Notes: generated by a model not told the origin, from the sequence alone. Positions 51,247 through 61,383 are shown, numbered from the stretch's first letter. The stretch is DNA of 64,000 bases from Variovorax paradoxus EPS (GCF_000184745.1 NC_014931.1:2480001-2544000), one strand, 5' to 3'. A program made the numbers and translations.

Positions 51247-54171
51247 TCAGCCTCGCGCCGCTTCGGTTTCCTCGTACTCGCCCACCGGCACGCAACTGCA
51301 GAACAGGTTGCGGTCGCCATACACGTTGTCCACGCGGCCGATCGGCGGCCAGTACTTTGCGAGCTTGAGTTCGGCCAGCGGGAACGCGCCGAGTTCGCGC
51401 GAGTACGGGTGCGCCCATTCGGTGCCCAGCAGGCTGGCCGCGGTGTGCGGTGCGTGCTTGAGCGGGTTGTCTTCCTTGGGCCACACGCCTTCTTCGATGC
51501 GGCGGATCTCGCCGCGGATCGCGATCATCGCGTCGATGAAGCGGTCGAGCTCGGCCAGCGGCTCGCTCTCGGTGGGCTCCACCATCAGCGTGCCGGGCAC
51601 GGGGAAGCTCAGCGTGGGGGCGTGGAAGCCGTAGTCGATGAGGCGCTTGGCGACGTCTTCGGCGGTGACGCCGCTCGTGTCCTTGAGCGGGCGCAGGTCC
51701 AGGATGCACTCGTGCGCGACGTGGCCCTTTCCTTCCGGTGTTTGGCTCGCGTACAGCGTGGGGTAGTGGTCCTTCAGGCGCGCGCTGATGTAGTTGGCGC
51801 TCAGGATGGCCGTTTCGGTCGCGGCCTGCAGGCCCTTGGCGCCCATCATCCGGCAGTACATCCAGCTGATCGGCAGCACGGCCGCGTTGCCCAGAGGCGC
51901 TGCGGAAACAGCACCCACGCCATTCGATGCGACACCGGCCGTCGCATGGCCCGGCAGGTACGGCACGAGGTCTTCGACCACGCACACCGGGCCGACGCCC
52001 GGGCCGCCGCCGCCGTGCGGAATGCAGAAGGTCTTGTGCAGGTTCAGGTGGCTCACATCGCCTCCGAACTCGCCCGGCGCGGCCACGCCGACCAATGCGT
52101 TCATGTTGGCGCCATCGACGTACACGCGGCCGCCGTGCTCGTGCACCAACTCGCAGAGCTCCTTCACGCGCGTCTCGAACACGCCGTGCGTGCTGGGGTA
52201 GGTGATCATCACCGCGGCCAGCTTGTCGCTGTGCTTCTCACAGGCGCGCTTCAGGTCGTCCATGTCGACGTTGCCCTGCGCATCGCAGGCCGTCACCACC
52301 ACCTGCAGGCCCACCATCTGCGCGCTCGCGGGGTTGGTGCCGTGCGCCGACGAGGGAATGAGGCAGATGTTGCGATGGCCCTGGCCCTTGGCTTCATGGA
52401 AGGACTTGATGGCCAGGAGGCCCGCGTACTCGCCCTGCGATCCCGCATTGGGCTGCAGGCTGATGCCCGCGTAGCCGGTCGCTTCGCAGAGCCACGCGCG
52501 CAGTTGCGCATCGAGCTGCGCATAGCCCAGCTGCTGCTCGGCGGGCGCGAAGGGGTGGATGTTCGCGAACTCGGGCCAGGTGATCGGGATCATCTCGCTG
52601 GTCGCGTTGAGCTTCATCGTGCAACTGCCGAGCGGGATCATGCTGCGGTCGAGCGCGAGATCCTTGTCCGAGAGGCTGCGGATGTAGCGCAGCATCGCGG
52701 TCTCGCTCTTGTGCGTGTTGAACACCGGGTGGGTGAGAAAGGCGCTGCTGCGGCGCAGGTCTTCGGGCAGGCGCGGCGCGGTGTTGGCGAGGTCGTCGAA
52801 GCGCGGCATCGCGGTGCCGGCAGGCACGAACAGGGCCCAGAGCGTTTCGATGTCGGCGCGCGTCGTGGTTTCGTCGAGCGAAATGCCCAGGTGCTGCTGC
52901 AGCCGCTGGCGCAGGTTGACGCCCGCGGCGGTGGCGCGCTCGATGATCTTCGGCGTGTCGTCGCCGGTGCGGATCGTGAGCGAATCGAAGGCGAATTCAT
53001 TGACCGGCGCGCGGCCCATCTGCGTGAGGCCTTGCGCCAGGATGGCGGTGAGCGCCGCCACGCGCTGCGCGATGCGGGCTAGGCCATCGGGCCCGTGGTA
53101 CACGGCGTACATGCTGGCCACGACGGCCGGCAGCACCTGCGCGGTACAGATGTTGGAGGTGGCCTTCTCGCGGCGGATGTGCTGCTCGCGCGTCTGCAGC
53201 GCGAGGCGGTAGGCGGGCTGGCCGTGCGAGTCGACGCTCACGCCGACCAGGCGGCCCGGCAGCGACCGCTTGAACGAATCGCGGCAGGCCAGGTATGCGG
53301 CGTGCGGACCGCCGTTGCACAGCGGCATGCCGAAGCGCTGCGTGGTGCCGCAGACGATGTCGGCATCCCATTCGCCCGGAGGCGCGAGCAGCGTCAGCGC
53401 CAGCAGGTCGGCGGCCACGCAGAACGCGGCGTCGCATTGGTGGGCGTGGCCCGCGAGCGGACGCAGGTCGTGCACGTGGCCGGTGGTGGCGGGGTACTGC
53501 GCGAGCACGCCGAAGAATTCGCAGCTCGCCATCAGGTGCGGCAGCGTCTCGGAGACGGTGCTCACCTTGACCTCGATGCCCAGCGGCGCGGCGCGCGTCT
53601 TGATGACTTCGATGGTCTGCGGATGGCAGTCGCCAGAGACCAGGAACACGTTGCTCTTGCTCTTCACGCTGCGCTTGGCCAGCGTCATCGCCTCGGCTGC
53701 GGCCGTGGCTTCGTCGAGCATCGACGCGTTGGCGATGGCCATGCCCGTGAGGTCGCACACCATCGTCTGGAAGTTGAGCAGGGCCTCCATGCGGCCCTGC
53801 GAAATCTCGGCCTGGTAGGGCGTGTAGGCGGTGTACCAGGCGGGGTTCTCCAGCACGTTGCGCAAGATAACGCCCGGCGTGTGCGTGCCGTAGTAGCCCT
53901 GGCCGATGAAGCTCTTGAACACCTTGTTCTTCGACGCCATCGCCTTCAGCTCGGCCAGCGCCTCGGCCTCGGTCACCGGGGCCGGAAGGCGCATCGGCTT
54001 CGCGCGGCGGATGGCCGCGGGCACGATGCCGTCGATGAGTTCCGCCCGCGTTTCCGAGCCGATCACCGGCAGCATGCGCGCCTCGTCCGCCGCATCGATG
54101 CCGATGTGGCGGGCGAGAAATTCTTCGGCGTTCTCTAGTTCTTGCAAAGAGGGAAGGGCGGGAATCGGCAT
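51247..54171 (-). CDS. gcvP: Glycine dehydrogenase (decarboxylating), P protein of the glycine cleavage system
   Basis: A 974-residue homodimeric-type P protein, which decarboxylates glycine with pyridoxal phosphate and passes the aminomethyl group to the GcvH lipoyl arm. The PLP Lys lies in [18 protein letters not shown]; other marks are [20 protein letters not shown] near the N-terminus, [34 protein letters not shown] and GTNPASAQM. Normal length. Last gene of gcvT-gcvH-gcvP, 48 bp after gcvH. Confidence 0.98.
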   Translation of the reverse strand: MPIPALPSLQELENAEEFLARHIGIDAADEARMLPVIGSETRAELIDGIVPAAIRRAKPMRLPAPVTEAEALAELKAMASKNKVFKSFIGQGYYGTHTPGVILRNVLENPAWYTAYTPYQAEISQGRMEALLNFQTMVCDLTGMAIANASMLDEATAAAEAMTLAKRSVKSKSNVFLVSGDCHPQTIEVIKTRAAPLGIEVKVSTVSETLPHLMASCEFFGVLAQYPATTGHVHDLRPLAGHAHQCDAAFCVAADLLALTLLAPPGEWDADIVCGTTQRFGMPLCNGGPHAAYLACRDSFKRSLPGRLVGVSVDSHGQPAYRLALQTREQHIRREKATSNICTAQVLPAVVASMYAVYHGPDGLARIAQRVAALTAILAQGLTQMGRAPVNEFAFDSLTIRTGDDTPKIIERATAAGVNLRQRLQQHLGISLDETTTRADIETLWALFVPAGTAMPRFDDLANTAPRLPEDLRRSSAFLTHPVFNTHKSETAMLRYIRSLSDKDLALDRSMIPLGSCTMKLNATSEMIPITWPEFANIHPFAPAEQQLGYAQLDAQLRAWLCEATGYAGISLQPNAGSQGEYAGLLAIKSFHEAKGQGHRNICLIPSSAHGTNPASAQMVGLQVVVTACDAQGNVDMDDLKRACEKHSDKLAAVMITYPSTHGVFETRVKELCELVHEHGGRVYVDGANMNALVGVAAPGEFGGDVSHLNLHKTFCIPHGGGGPGVGPVCVVEDLVPYLPGHATAGVASNGVGAVSAAPLGNAAVLPISWMYCRMMGAKGLQAATETAILSANYISARLKDHYPTLYASQTPEGKGHVAHECILDLRPLKDTSGVTAEDVAKRLIDYGFHAPTLSFPVPGTLMVEPTESEPLAELDRFIDAMIAIRGEIRRIEEGVWPKEDNPLKHAPHTAASLLGTEWAHPYSRELGAFPLAELKLAKYWPPIGRVDNVYGDRNLFCSCVPVGEYEETEAARG

Positions 54172-54219
54172 GGCGGTGAAGGCTCGAGGAGAAGAAGGAA
54201 AGGCGGGGAACGCGGGGGA

Positions 54220-54591
54220 TCAGGATTCGGCGGCGAACTTGTCGTAGGTGGCAGCGTCGAGCAGGGCGTCGAGCTGCGCGGGCTCGCTCAGCTTGACCTT
54301 GAAGAACCAGCCGCTGGCCAGCGGGTCGCTGTTGGCTAGCGAGGGGTCGGCGCGCAGCGCTTCGTTCACTTCGGTGATCTCGCCCGACACGGGCATGAAC
54401 ACGTCGGCCGCGGCCTTCACCGATTCGACGACGCCGGCGACTTCGCCCTGCGCGAAGGTCTTGCCGACTTCGGGCAGGTCGACGAACACGACATCGCCCA
54501 GCGCGTCCTGCGCATGCACGGTGATGCCGACGGTGGCGGCGCCGCCTTCGGCCGAGACCCACTCATGGTCCTTGGTGTACTTGATGCTCAT
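54220..54591 (-). CDS. gcvH: Glycine cleavage system H protein
   Basis: A 123-residue lipoyl carrier. It has KYTKDHEWVSAEGGAATVGI at the start and the lipoylation site in GVVESVKAAADVFMPVSGEI (Lys of SVKA). It moves the aminomethyl group from GcvP to GcvT. Middle gene of the operon, 64 bp after gcvT. Confidence 0.97.
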   Translation of the reverse strand: MSIKYTKDHEWVSAEGGAATVGITVHAQDALGDVVFVDLPEVGKTFAQGEVAGVVESVKAAADVFMPVSGEITEVNEALRADPSLANSDPLASGWFFKVKLSEPAQLDALLDAATYDKFAAES

Positions 54592-54655
54592 GGGAAAACT
54601 CCTCGTGGAAAAAATCGAATAAGGGGATGCAGAGCCTAGCCGCGGTCAGCCGCGA

Positions 54656-55834
54656 TCAGCCTCGGTAGTAGCGGGTCGGCACAAAGGGCATGGTCGAGAC
54701 TTCCATCGGCACCGGCTTGCCGCGCACGATGGCCTGCACGCGCGTGCCGGGCTCGGAGAACGCCGTGGCCACGTAGCCCATCGCGATGCAGCGGTCGGCA
54801 CTCGGGCCGAGCAGGCCGCTGGTGACGATGCCGATGTCCTGGCCTTCGAAGGATTGCAGCATCGTGCCGTCGCGCACCGGAATGCGCTCCAGCGCGACGA
54901 GGCCGACGCGCTTGCGCTTCAAGGTGTCGTGGTCGGTGTGGCCTGCGGCGCCGACGGTCGCGGCTGTGAGCTGGGCGAGGATCTTTCCCGCGCCCGGGAA
55001 CCCGCCTTCGCGCGCACCGCCGGCACGGCGCACCTTCTGCATCGCCCAGTTGAGCGAGGCCTCGACGGGCGTGGTGGTGGTGTCGATGTCGTTGCCATAG
55101 AGGCAGAGGCCCGCCTCGAGCCGCAGCGAATTGCGCGCGCCCAAGCCGATGGGCTTGACCTCGGGCTGGGCCAGCAGCAAGCGGGCGAGGGCGTCGGCGT
55201 CCTTGCCGGCCACGGAAATCTCGAAACCGTCTTCGCCCGTGTAGCCGCTGCGCGTGACGAAGGCGGGGATGCCGCCGATCTGCACCGCGCCGCCCGTCAT
55301 GAACACGAAGCGCTCGATGCCGGGCGACAGCCGTGCCAGCGTGGCCGCGGCCTGCGGGCCCTGCAGCGCGAGCAGTGCATGGTCGGGCAGGGGCTGCACC
55401 TCGCAGCGCGCGCCGATCTTCTGCTGGATGTGCGCGATGTCCGCCACCTTGCAGGCGCCGTTCACGATCACGAAGATCGAGCAGTGGCCTTCGTTGAAGA
55501 ACATCAGGTCGTCGAGGATACCGCCCTCATCGTTCAACAGCAGACCGTAGCGCTGTTTGCCGGCGGGCAGGTCGATCACATCGACGGGCATCAGGGTTTC
55601 GAAGGCGGCTGCGGCGTCGGGGCCGACAAGGCGCAGCTGGCCCATATGGGAAATGTCGAAGAGGCCGGCCGCATCGCGCGTGTGCTTGTGCTCGGCCATG
55701 AGGCCGGCCGGGTACTGGACCGGCATCGAATAGCCCGCGAAGGGCACCATGCGGGCGCCGAGTTCCACGTGCAGGTCGTACAGCGGCGTCTTGAGAAGTT
55801 GGGTATGGGTATCGGGAGCGGAAGAAGCGGCCAC
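54656..55834 (-). CDS. gcvT: Aminomethyltransferase, T protein of the glycine cleavage system
   Basis: A 392-residue folate-dependent enzyme. A GTG start at 55834 with GGAG 6 bp upstream is preferred; the frame is open to 55879. It has LYDLHVELGARMVPFAGYSM, ISHMGQLRLVGPDA, the folate-contacting YTGEDGFEI and GLGARNSLRLEAGLCLYGND. It makes 5,10-methylene-tetrahydrofolate and ammonia. First gene of the operon, directly behind a tandem glycine riboswitch. Confidence 0.96.
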   Translation of the reverse strand: MAASSAPDTHTQLLKTPLYDLHVELGARMVPFAGYSMPVQYPAGLMAEHKHTRDAAGLFDISHMGQLRLVGPDAAAAFETLMPVDVIDLPAGKQRYGLLLNDEGGILDDLMFFNEGHCSIFVIVNGACKVADIAHIQQKIGARCEVQPLPDHALLALQGPQAAATLARLSPGIERFVFMTGGAVQIGGIPAFVTRSGYTGEDGFEISVAGKDADALARLLLAQPEVKPIGLGARNSLRLEAGLCLYGNDIDTTTTPVEASLNWAMQKVRRAGGAREGGFPGAGKILAQLTAATVGAAGHTDHDTLKRKRVGLVALERIPVRDGTMLQSFEGQDIGIVTSGLLGPSADRCIAMGYVATAFSEPGTRVQAIVRGKPVPMEVSTMPFVPTRYYRG

Positions 55835-55888
55835 GGGGCACTCCAAAGGGGCAGTCGAAATCCATGGCTGCAACGCCACGGGCCACCC

Positions 55889-56086
55889 CTGCTGTCCGCT
55901 TTACCTGAGAGATTCGCCCCACGATCGGGGTTTGCTCCTTCGGTGGGCCGGTGCACATGGTGCGATGGCCTCTCTCCAGCAAGGAAACGCCGGTGTGAAC
56001 CGGCGCCTTGTCAGTCCTTTTGCCTGAGCGTTCGGGGATCCCCTGCGCCTTCGGCGGCCCCGTCGTGCGGGGCTCTCTCCTGACCC
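55889..56086 (-). ncRNA. Tandem glycine riboswitch controlling gcvTHP
   Basis: On the minus strand two glycine aptamers follow each other. Aptamer 1 (about 56086-56010) begins GGTCAGGAGAGAGCCCC, has CCGAAGGCGCAGGGG and ends CTCAGGCAAAAGGACTGACA. Aptamer 2 (about 55990-55889) has CTGGAGAGAGGCC, CACCGAAGGAGCAAACC and ends TCTCTCAGGTAAAGCGGACA. The short linker and shared core motifs are typical. The RNA ends about 55 bp before the gcvT start, so glycine binding is expected to switch the operon on. Confidence 0.95.
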
Positions 56087-56265
56087 CGCCGAGTGTAGTG
56101 GACGAATCGCACGACTTCGAAACTCAACGGCGTCGGCGCGGGATTCCGGGCCTCGGCGTGGAGCAGCAGAACCGCACCAAGGCTTGGATAAATCCGTCTG
56201 GTTGGCCTCTTCTTTTGGCACTAGCATATTGGGCACACCAACACACCCCCAAAGGAACGCAAAGA

Positions 56266-56694
56266 ATGACAGATGCCAGGAATATGAGCTTCGCGGATAT
56301 CCAGAAGCGCATCCAGGAAATGGACAATGAACGGGCCCAACTGGAGCTGGCATTGCAGGCCAAGCGTGGAGAAGAATTAAAGGTGCTGGCCGATGCCTAT
56401 GCGAAGAAGCTCGAGGCAGCCGGCTTCAGCATCCCGGAGGGCAAGGCCGCGCTGGACCCTTATGACAAATCGGGCGCAAAACGCACGCGTTCACCCAATG
56501 GCAGCCAGGCATCGGAAGCCAAGGCCTATGTGAAGGGCACCGTGTACAAGGATCCCAATTCCAGCGCGACCTGGACGGGGGGAACAAAGGGCCGCCAACC
56601 GCCGTGGCTCATTGCTGCACTCGAAGGCGCGCCGGACAAGGTCAAGGCTTACGAAAAGCTCGCCATAGGCGGCGACCACGTCAATAACGGTTGA
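56266..56694 (+). CDS. H-NS-family nucleoid-associated protein
   Basis: A 142-residue protein from the ATG behind AAAGGAACG. The N-terminal coiled-coil oligomerisation segment (FADIQKRIQEMDNERAQLEL) is followed by a linker and a C-terminal DNA-binding motif YKDPNSSATWTGGTKGRQPP WLIAAL-type (residues about 103-128), matching the H-NS/BpH3 pattern of beta-proteobacteria. It is likely to silence AT-rich DNA, which is relevant to the lower-GC insertions in this window. The following 263-bp gap holds no recognisable gene. Confidence 0.88.
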   Translation: MTDARNMSFADIQKRIQEMDNERAQLELALQAKRGEELKVLADAYAKKLEAAGFSIPEGKAALDPYDKSGAKRTRSPNGSQASEAKAYVKGTVYKDPNSSATWTGGTKGRQPPWLIAALEGAPDKVKAYEKLAIGGDHVNNG

Positions 56695-56957
56695 TGCGAT
56701 TCCGGGCCAAGTTTTGCAGCCTCACACCGGCGATTGCCGAAGATTGCCGGAGTCGTCGGGGCAGTTCAGCATTTTTTCATAATGATCTGAATGAAATGCA
56801 AAAGCGGTGGACATTGCCGCGTCGAATTCAATACGCCGAACCGAATTGAAATTTGCGCCCTGGATATGCGGAATCAAATGAGCAAGGCCAATGTCTCGAA
56901 CAATGACCGATGCCGCGAGATATTCAACGACGGCCTGAAATGGGCCATGGTGGACTT

Positions 56958-57509
56958 TCAATGCACCAGTTCCGCGGGCGGCAGCAGCCGCTCGATGCGC
57001 TCCCGCAGCGATTCGGCCCGCTCGGCGCCGGCCGTCTTCTCGATTTCGCTGAGCATCAGCGCGGCGATGGTCAGCATCGCCTCGCGGTCGCGGGCTTCGC
57101 GCAGGGCGTCGCGCATCTGCAGGGCGAACTTGGGGTCGCGCCGCACGAACATGCGCTCGCAGATGTCGAACAAAAACATCCGCGTGGTGGCCAGCGAGCG
57201 TTTGCCGTCGAAGGTGTCGGCCGAGGTGGCGATGCGGATCGGGTCGGCCGCGGGCACCGGCATCGGGGTTGGTACAGCCGCAGCAGCCGCAGCAGCAGCG
57301 GCCATCGCCTGCGCATCCTGCAGATAGCCCCTGCTCATCAGCGCCTGAATCGCCTGCTCCGCCTCGGTGCGGTTCGCGAACAGCGGGCTGAAGTCGGTCA
57401 GCGAGCGCCGGCCGTCGGCCATCAGCAGCAGGGCGCGTTCACGCTGGCTGAGCGTGCGCTGCCCGCCCTGGAGTTCGTCGCGTGCCTTGTCGGTCTTGGT
57501 GGGAAACAT
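56958..57509 (-). CDS. Hypothetical protein with poly-Ala/Pro linker
   Basis: About 183 residues from MFPTKTDKARDELQGGQRTL (a GTG three codons earlier is an alternative). The N-terminal half resembles a winged-helix-like segment (LSQRERALLLMADGRRSLTD, EAEQAIQALMSRGYL), followed by an Ala-rich linker (AMAAAAAAAAAVPTPMPVP) and a helical C-terminal half (TRMFLFDICERMFVRRDP, IAALMLSEIEKTAGAERAES). The Ala tract is coded by GCx repeats and could vary in length. No named family. Confidence 0.7.
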   Translation of the reverse strand: MFPTKTDKARDELQGGQRTLSQRERALLLMADGRRSLTDFSPLFANRTEAEQAIQALMSRGYLQDAQAMAAAAAAAAAVPTPMPVPAADPIRIATSADTFDGKRSLATTRMFLFDICERMFVRRDPKFALQMRDALREARDREAMLTIAALMLSEIEKTAGAERAESLRERIERLLPPAELVH

Positions 57510-57627
57510 GGCTGCCACAGCTTTCGAAGATCGAAGGCTGCAGCATCGTTGCGAGCGGTGACATCTTCATGAACCTGTTCGGCTTACAGGGAGATTACCG
57601 CCGCCGCCCCATCGGACGCTCAAGTCT

Positions 57628-58146
57628 TCAGGCGCCGGTGCTTTCCTTGCGGATCAGCCACTTGTCGCCCACGCGCTGCAGCTCCAGCGTCTTGCGGTCG
57701 GTGCTCTTGAGCTTGTCGGCGGTGTAGACCTGCTTGAAGCGCGCGCTGGCGGTCTGGCCGTTGACGCTGATGACGAGGTCGTCGACCGTCACGCTGATCT
57801 TCGACTTGTTCGAGATGCGGGTGCGCCGCTCGGCTTCCCACTGCTTCTTGTCCTGCTTCCTGGCCGGTGTGAAGTCGGGGGCGTAGGCCGCGAGGTAGCG
57901 GTCCACGTCGCGTGCGGACCAGGCGTCGGCCCAGGCGCGCACGGCGGTTTCGATTTCGGCGATGCCCGCGCTGGGCGCTTGCGCGGGAGCGGCTGCTGGC
58001 GCAGCCGGCGCCGGCGTTGCCGCTGCAGCGGCCGCCGATGCGGCAGGTGCTGGTGGCTTTGCCGCAGGGGTCGTGGCGGGCGTGGCAGCCAGTGCGGCCG
58101 TGGACAGCAGCCCTGCGGCGAGCAGGCAGGTGGCGAGTCGGTTCAT
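57628..58146 (-). CDS. Exported NTF2/SnoaL-like (Cds6 C-terminal type) protein
   Basis: A 172-residue protein: signal peptide (MNRLATCLLAAGLLSTAALA), an Ala/Pro linker, then an NTF2-like domain (EIETAVRAWADAWSARDVDR, YLAAYAPDFTP, WEAERRTRISNKSKISVTVD, VGDKWLIRKES). Such domains occur at the C-terminus of L,D-transpeptidase-like proteins, here alone, so it may be a ligand-binding or scaffold protein in the envelope. It follows the TRAP dctM gene by 77 bp on the same strand. Confidence 0.8.
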   Translation of the reverse strand: MNRLATCLLAAGLLSTAALAATPATTPAAKPPAPAASAAAAAATPAPAAPAAAPAQAPSAGIAEIETAVRAWADAWSARDVDRYLAAYAPDFTPARKQDKKQWEAERRTRISNKSKISVTVDDLVISVNGQTASARFKQVYTADKLKSTDRKTLELQRVGDKWLIRKESTGA

Positions 58147-58223
58147 GGAGCGGTTCCCTCGGTTGTCGGTTGTTGGCGTGGCGCCGATTCTGGCAGCGAA
58201 CCGCTGCAGAGGCAGCGGCGCCG

Positions 58224-59516
58224 CTACTTGAACCCGAGCGCCCGCGGCAGCCAGGTGCTGAGCGCCGGCACGAAGGTCAGGATCATCAGCACCGCGCCGT
58301 GCGCCCACAGGAACGGCACCAGCTCCTTCACCAGCGCCGACATCGGCACCTTCGACACGTTGCAGGTCACGAACAGCAGCCCGCCGACCGGCGGCGTGAT
58401 CATCCCGAGCGTGAGGTTGAAGATCACGATCATCGCGAAGTGCACTGGGTCCACGCCCAGCTTGATCGCGACGGGCGCGAGGATCGGCGCCAGCACCATC
58501 ACGCCCGGCAGCGGCTCGATGAAGATGCCGAACAGCAGCAGGAACACGTTGACGATGATGAGGAACATCCACGGCGAGAGGTTCATGCTGATGAGCCATT
58601 CGGCCATCTGCTGCGGAATGCCCTCGATGGTCAGCACCCATGCGAACGAGGCCGAGAGGCCGATGATGATCAGCACCGAGGCCGAGAGCAGGGCGGAGCG
58701 CGAGAGGATGTCGGGCAGCATCTTCCACTCGAGCGTGCGGTAGATGAACTTGCCGCACACCAGCGCATAGAACACCGCCACCACCGAGGCTTCGGTCGGC
58801 GTGAACCAGCCGGCACGCATGCCGCCGAGGATCACCACGGGCAAGAGGATCGCGGGAATCGCCTTCCAGGTCGTGATGAGAATTTCGCGCAGCGGCGGCG
58901 TTTGCCCGTCGCCCTTGTAGTTGCGCTTCTTCGACACGTAGAAGTTCACCACGCACATCGCCACCGCGATCAGGATGCCGGGCAGGATGCCGGCCGCGAA
59001 GAGGGTGCCGACCGAGACCGTCTCGTCCTGCAGCGCATAGATGATCATGATGATCGAGGGCGGAATGATCGGCCCGACGATCGCGGTCGAGGCCGTGAGC
59101 GCCGCCGCGTACGAACGGTCGTAGCCGGCCTTGTCCATCATCTTGATGAGCATCGATCCCGGCCCCGCCGCATCGGCCAGCGCCGAGCCCGAGATGCCCG
59201 AGAAGAAGGTGAGCGACACCACGTTGGTATAGCCCAGGCCCCCGCGCCGGTGGCCGACGAACTGGCCCGCGAAGCGCAGCAGCACCTCGGTGAGCGAGCC
59301 GCCGCTCATGAGCTCGGCCGCGAGGATGAAGAAGGGCACGGCCATCAGCGGAAAGCTGTCGATGCCGGTGAAGGTTTCCTTCAGCAGCACCATCAGCGGA
59401 TAGTTCTCCGCGAGGATCAGTGTGGTGACGGTCGAGAGCCCGAGCGCAAAGGCCACGGGCACGCCGATGGCCAGGAAAATGCAGGCCGAGACGATGAGAA
59501 CGATGCTGGCATCCAT
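58224..59516 (-). CDS. dctM: TRAP transporter large permease (DctM)
   Basis: A 430-residue membrane protein with about 12 helices, the channel subunit of a sodium-driven TRAP importer. Family marks: FFILAAELMSGGSLTEVLLR, FFSGISGSALADAAGPGSM, YDRSYAAALTASTAIVGPII-type loop, and GMITPPVGGLLFVTCNVS. It starts at an ATG 11 bp after dctQ. Confidence 0.95.
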   Translation of the reverse strand: MDASIVLIVSACIFLAIGVPVAFALGLSTVTTLILAENYPLMVLLKETFTGIDSFPLMAVPFFILAAELMSGGSLTEVLLRFAGQFVGHRRGGLGYTNVVSLTFFSGISGSALADAAGPGSMLIKMMDKAGYDRSYAAALTASTAIVGPIIPPSIIMIIYALQDETVSVGTLFAAGILPGILIAVAMCVVNFYVSKKRNYKGDGQTPPLREILITTWKAIPAILLPVVILGGMRAGWFTPTEASVVAVFYALVCGKFIYRTLEWKMLPDILSRSALLSASVLIIIGLSASFAWVLTIEGIPQQMAEWLISMNLSPWMFLIIVNVFLLLFGIFIEPLPGVMVLAPILAPVAIKLGVDPVHFAMIVIFNLTLGMITPPVGGLLFVTCNVSKVPMSALVKELVPFLWAHGAVLMILTFVPALSTWLPRALGFK

Positions 59517-59527
59517 GGTCGTTCTCC

Positions 59528-60040
59528 TTACAGCGACGCCGAGGCGTTGGCGTCGAAGTGGGCGTCCGACGCGAACTCGCGCCGCAGCACATAGCCCCGC
59601 ACCACCAGCAGCCAGTGCACGATCAGAAGCGCGCCGCCGAACAGCATCGCGCTGTAGATGTAGGCGAACGGAATCTGCGTGACGGCGGTGAGCTGGAACA
59701 TCGTGCGCTGCATGTAGAGCCAGCCGTACCAGACCATGAAGCCGAAGAAGGCGAACAGCAGCGCGGCGACGAAGGCGCGCACCGCGATGGCGCCCGCGCG
59801 CGGCAACGCGTCCTGAAGGTTCTCGACCGCGATGTGGCCGCCGTAGCGCAGCACCGGCCCGGCGCCGAGGAATGTGAGCCAGATCATCATGTGGCGCGAC
59901 ACCTCTTCGGCCCACTCGAGCGAATTGCTGGTGGTGTAGCGCATGACGACGTTGGTGAAGATGATGACCGACATGGCGGCCAGCAGAAGGATCAGCGCCC
60001 AGCGGTTGGCGGTGAGGAAGTAGCGCTCGAAGGCTTGCAC
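59528..60040 (-). CDS. dctQ: TRAP transporter small permease (DctQ)
   Basis: A 170-residue four-helix membrane protein from a GTG start (VQAFERYFLTANRWALI). DctQ marks: NVVMRYTTSNSLEWAEEVSR, MIWLTFLGAGPVLRYGGHIA and IPFAYIYSAMLFGGALLI. It lies between dctP and dctM. The region immediately upstream is an expanded REP-derived repeat array, which lengthens the gap to dctP to 248 bp. Confidence 0.92.
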   Translation of the reverse strand: MQAFERYFLTANRWALILLLAAMSVIIFTNVVMRYTTSNSLEWAEEVSRHMMIWLTFLGAGPVLRYGGHIAVENLQDALPRAGAIAVRAFVAALLFAFFGFMVWYGWLYMQRTMFQLTAVTQIPFAYIYSAMLFGGALLIVHWLLVVRGYVLRREFASDAHFDANASASL

Positions 60041-60072
60041 GTTGTTGTTCTCGGGTCTGGCGGAAAGCAAAG

Positions 60073-60271
60073 AAAAAACCGTTCGGGCCGGGACAAAAAA
60101 CCGTTTGGCCGGGACAAAAAACCGTTTGGGTCGGGACAAAAAAACCGTTCGGGCTGAGCTTGTCGAAGCCTTGCGCGGCGCTTCGACAGGCTCAGCGTGA
60201 ACGGTGGAAGATTCAGCGTGAACGGTGGGGGATTCGGCGTGAACGGTTGGGGATTCAGCGTGAACGGTTGG
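60073..60271. repeat. Expanded REP-derived array between dctP and dctQ
   Basis: A central REP hairpin (60144-60205; GTTCGGGCTGAGCTTGTCGA mirrored by TCGACAGGCTCAGCGTGAAC) is flanked by tandem copies of its own ends. To the left are three 21-22-bp units of the form AAAAAACCGTTYGGSYCGGGAC (60073-60137) before the hairpin proper. To the right are three units of the form GGATTCAGCGTGAACGGTTGG (about 60208-60271). The two sides mirror each other. The same hairpin class occurs once, unexpanded, at 18141-18202. Confidence 0.85.
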
Positions 60272-60288
60272 GGTCTGGCGCGCGAGGC

Positions 60289-61263
60289 TTACTGGACGTC
60301 CGTGATCTTCTTGATGTTGTCCGCGCCGAACTCCTTGGCGTAGCCCGCATAGGCCGGCTTCAGGGCCTCGCGGAAGGCGGCACCGTCCACGACCTTGGTG
60401 ACCTTCATGCCGTCTTTCTCGAGCTGGGCAATGCCGTTGTTCTCGTCGTCGTTGACCTTCTTGCGCTGGGCAATCGCAGCCTTCTTGGCCGCATCGACGA
60501 AGACCTTCTTGTCCGCATCCGACAGCTTGTTCCACACCTTCGGCGAGAGCAGCAGCAGTGCGGGCGAGTACACGTGTCCCGTGAGCGACAGGTGCTTTTG
60601 CACCTGCGAGAACTTGGACGCGAGGATCACCGGAATCGGGTTCTCCTGGCCATCGACCGTGCCCTGCTGCAGCGCGCCGAAGAGTTCGGGGAAGGCCATC
60701 GGCGTCGGCAGGATGCCGAAGGTGCGGTAGCCGTCCATGTGAACCTTGTTCTCCATGGTGCGCATCTTCAGGCCCGCGGCATCGGTGGGCTTGACGATGT
60801 CGCGCTTGCTGTTCGTCATGTGGCGAAAGCCGTTCTCCGTCCATGCCAGCGCGATGATGCCCTTGCTCGGGAACTTGGTGAGGATGTCCTGGCCGATGGG
60901 GCCGTCCATCACCTTGCGCGCGTGGTCGTAGTCGCGAAAGAGGAAGGGGATGTCGACGATCTTGACCTCGGGCACGAAGTTGCCCACGGGGCCGGTCGAG
61001 GTGTTCACCAGGTCCTGCGTGCCCAGCTGGATCGCCTCGATCTGCTCGCGCTCGCCGCCCAGGGCCGAGTTGGCGAAGTGCTGGCATTTGAAGCGGCCTT
61101 GCGTGCCCTTCTCGACCTCGTCGCAGAACACCGTGGACCCGACGCCGTAGTGCGATTCCTTGGACGTCGCATAGCCGATCTTCAGCACCGTCGGTTGTTG
61201 TGCGAGGGCGGATGTGCAGAGGGCGAGCGAAAGGCAGGCGGCGGCGATGTGGCCGAGTTTCAT
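60289..61263 (-). CDS. dctP: TRAP transporter substrate-binding protein (DctP)
   Basis: A 324-residue periplasmic receptor with a signal peptide (MKLGHIAAACLSLALCTSALA). DctP marks: IGYATSKESHYGVGSTVFCD, ANSALGGEREQIEAIQLGTQ, WTENGFRHMTNSKRDI, MRTMENKVHMDGYRTFG and GTVDGQENPIPVI, with the Arg that binds the substrate carboxylate. The ligand is a C4-dicarboxylate or related organic acid. First gene of dctP-dctQ-dctM. Confidence 0.94.
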   Translation of the reverse strand: MKLGHIAAACLSLALCTSALAQQPTVLKIGYATSKESHYGVGSTVFCDEVEKGTQGRFKCQHFANSALGGEREQIEAIQLGTQDLVNTSTGPVGNFVPEVKIVDIPFLFRDYDHARKVMDGPIGQDILTKFPSKGIIALAWTENGFRHMTNSKRDIVKPTDAAGLKMRTMENKVHMDGYRTFGILPTPMAFPELFGALQQGTVDGQENPIPVILASKFSQVQKHLSLTGHVYSPALLLLSPKVWNKLSDADKKVFVDAAKKAAIAQRKKVNDDENNGIAQLEKDGMKVTKVVDGAAFREALKPAYAGYAKEFGADNIKKITDVQ

Positions 61264-61383
61264 GGTGTCTCCGGGGGGAATGTGGTCAGGGTCAGGAATG
61301 CGTCAGGCGCATTCGACTATGCCGCAAGCGGGGGCTTGCGCATGTCGGGAGTTTCACGGACGCACACCCGCCAGAAACAGAAA

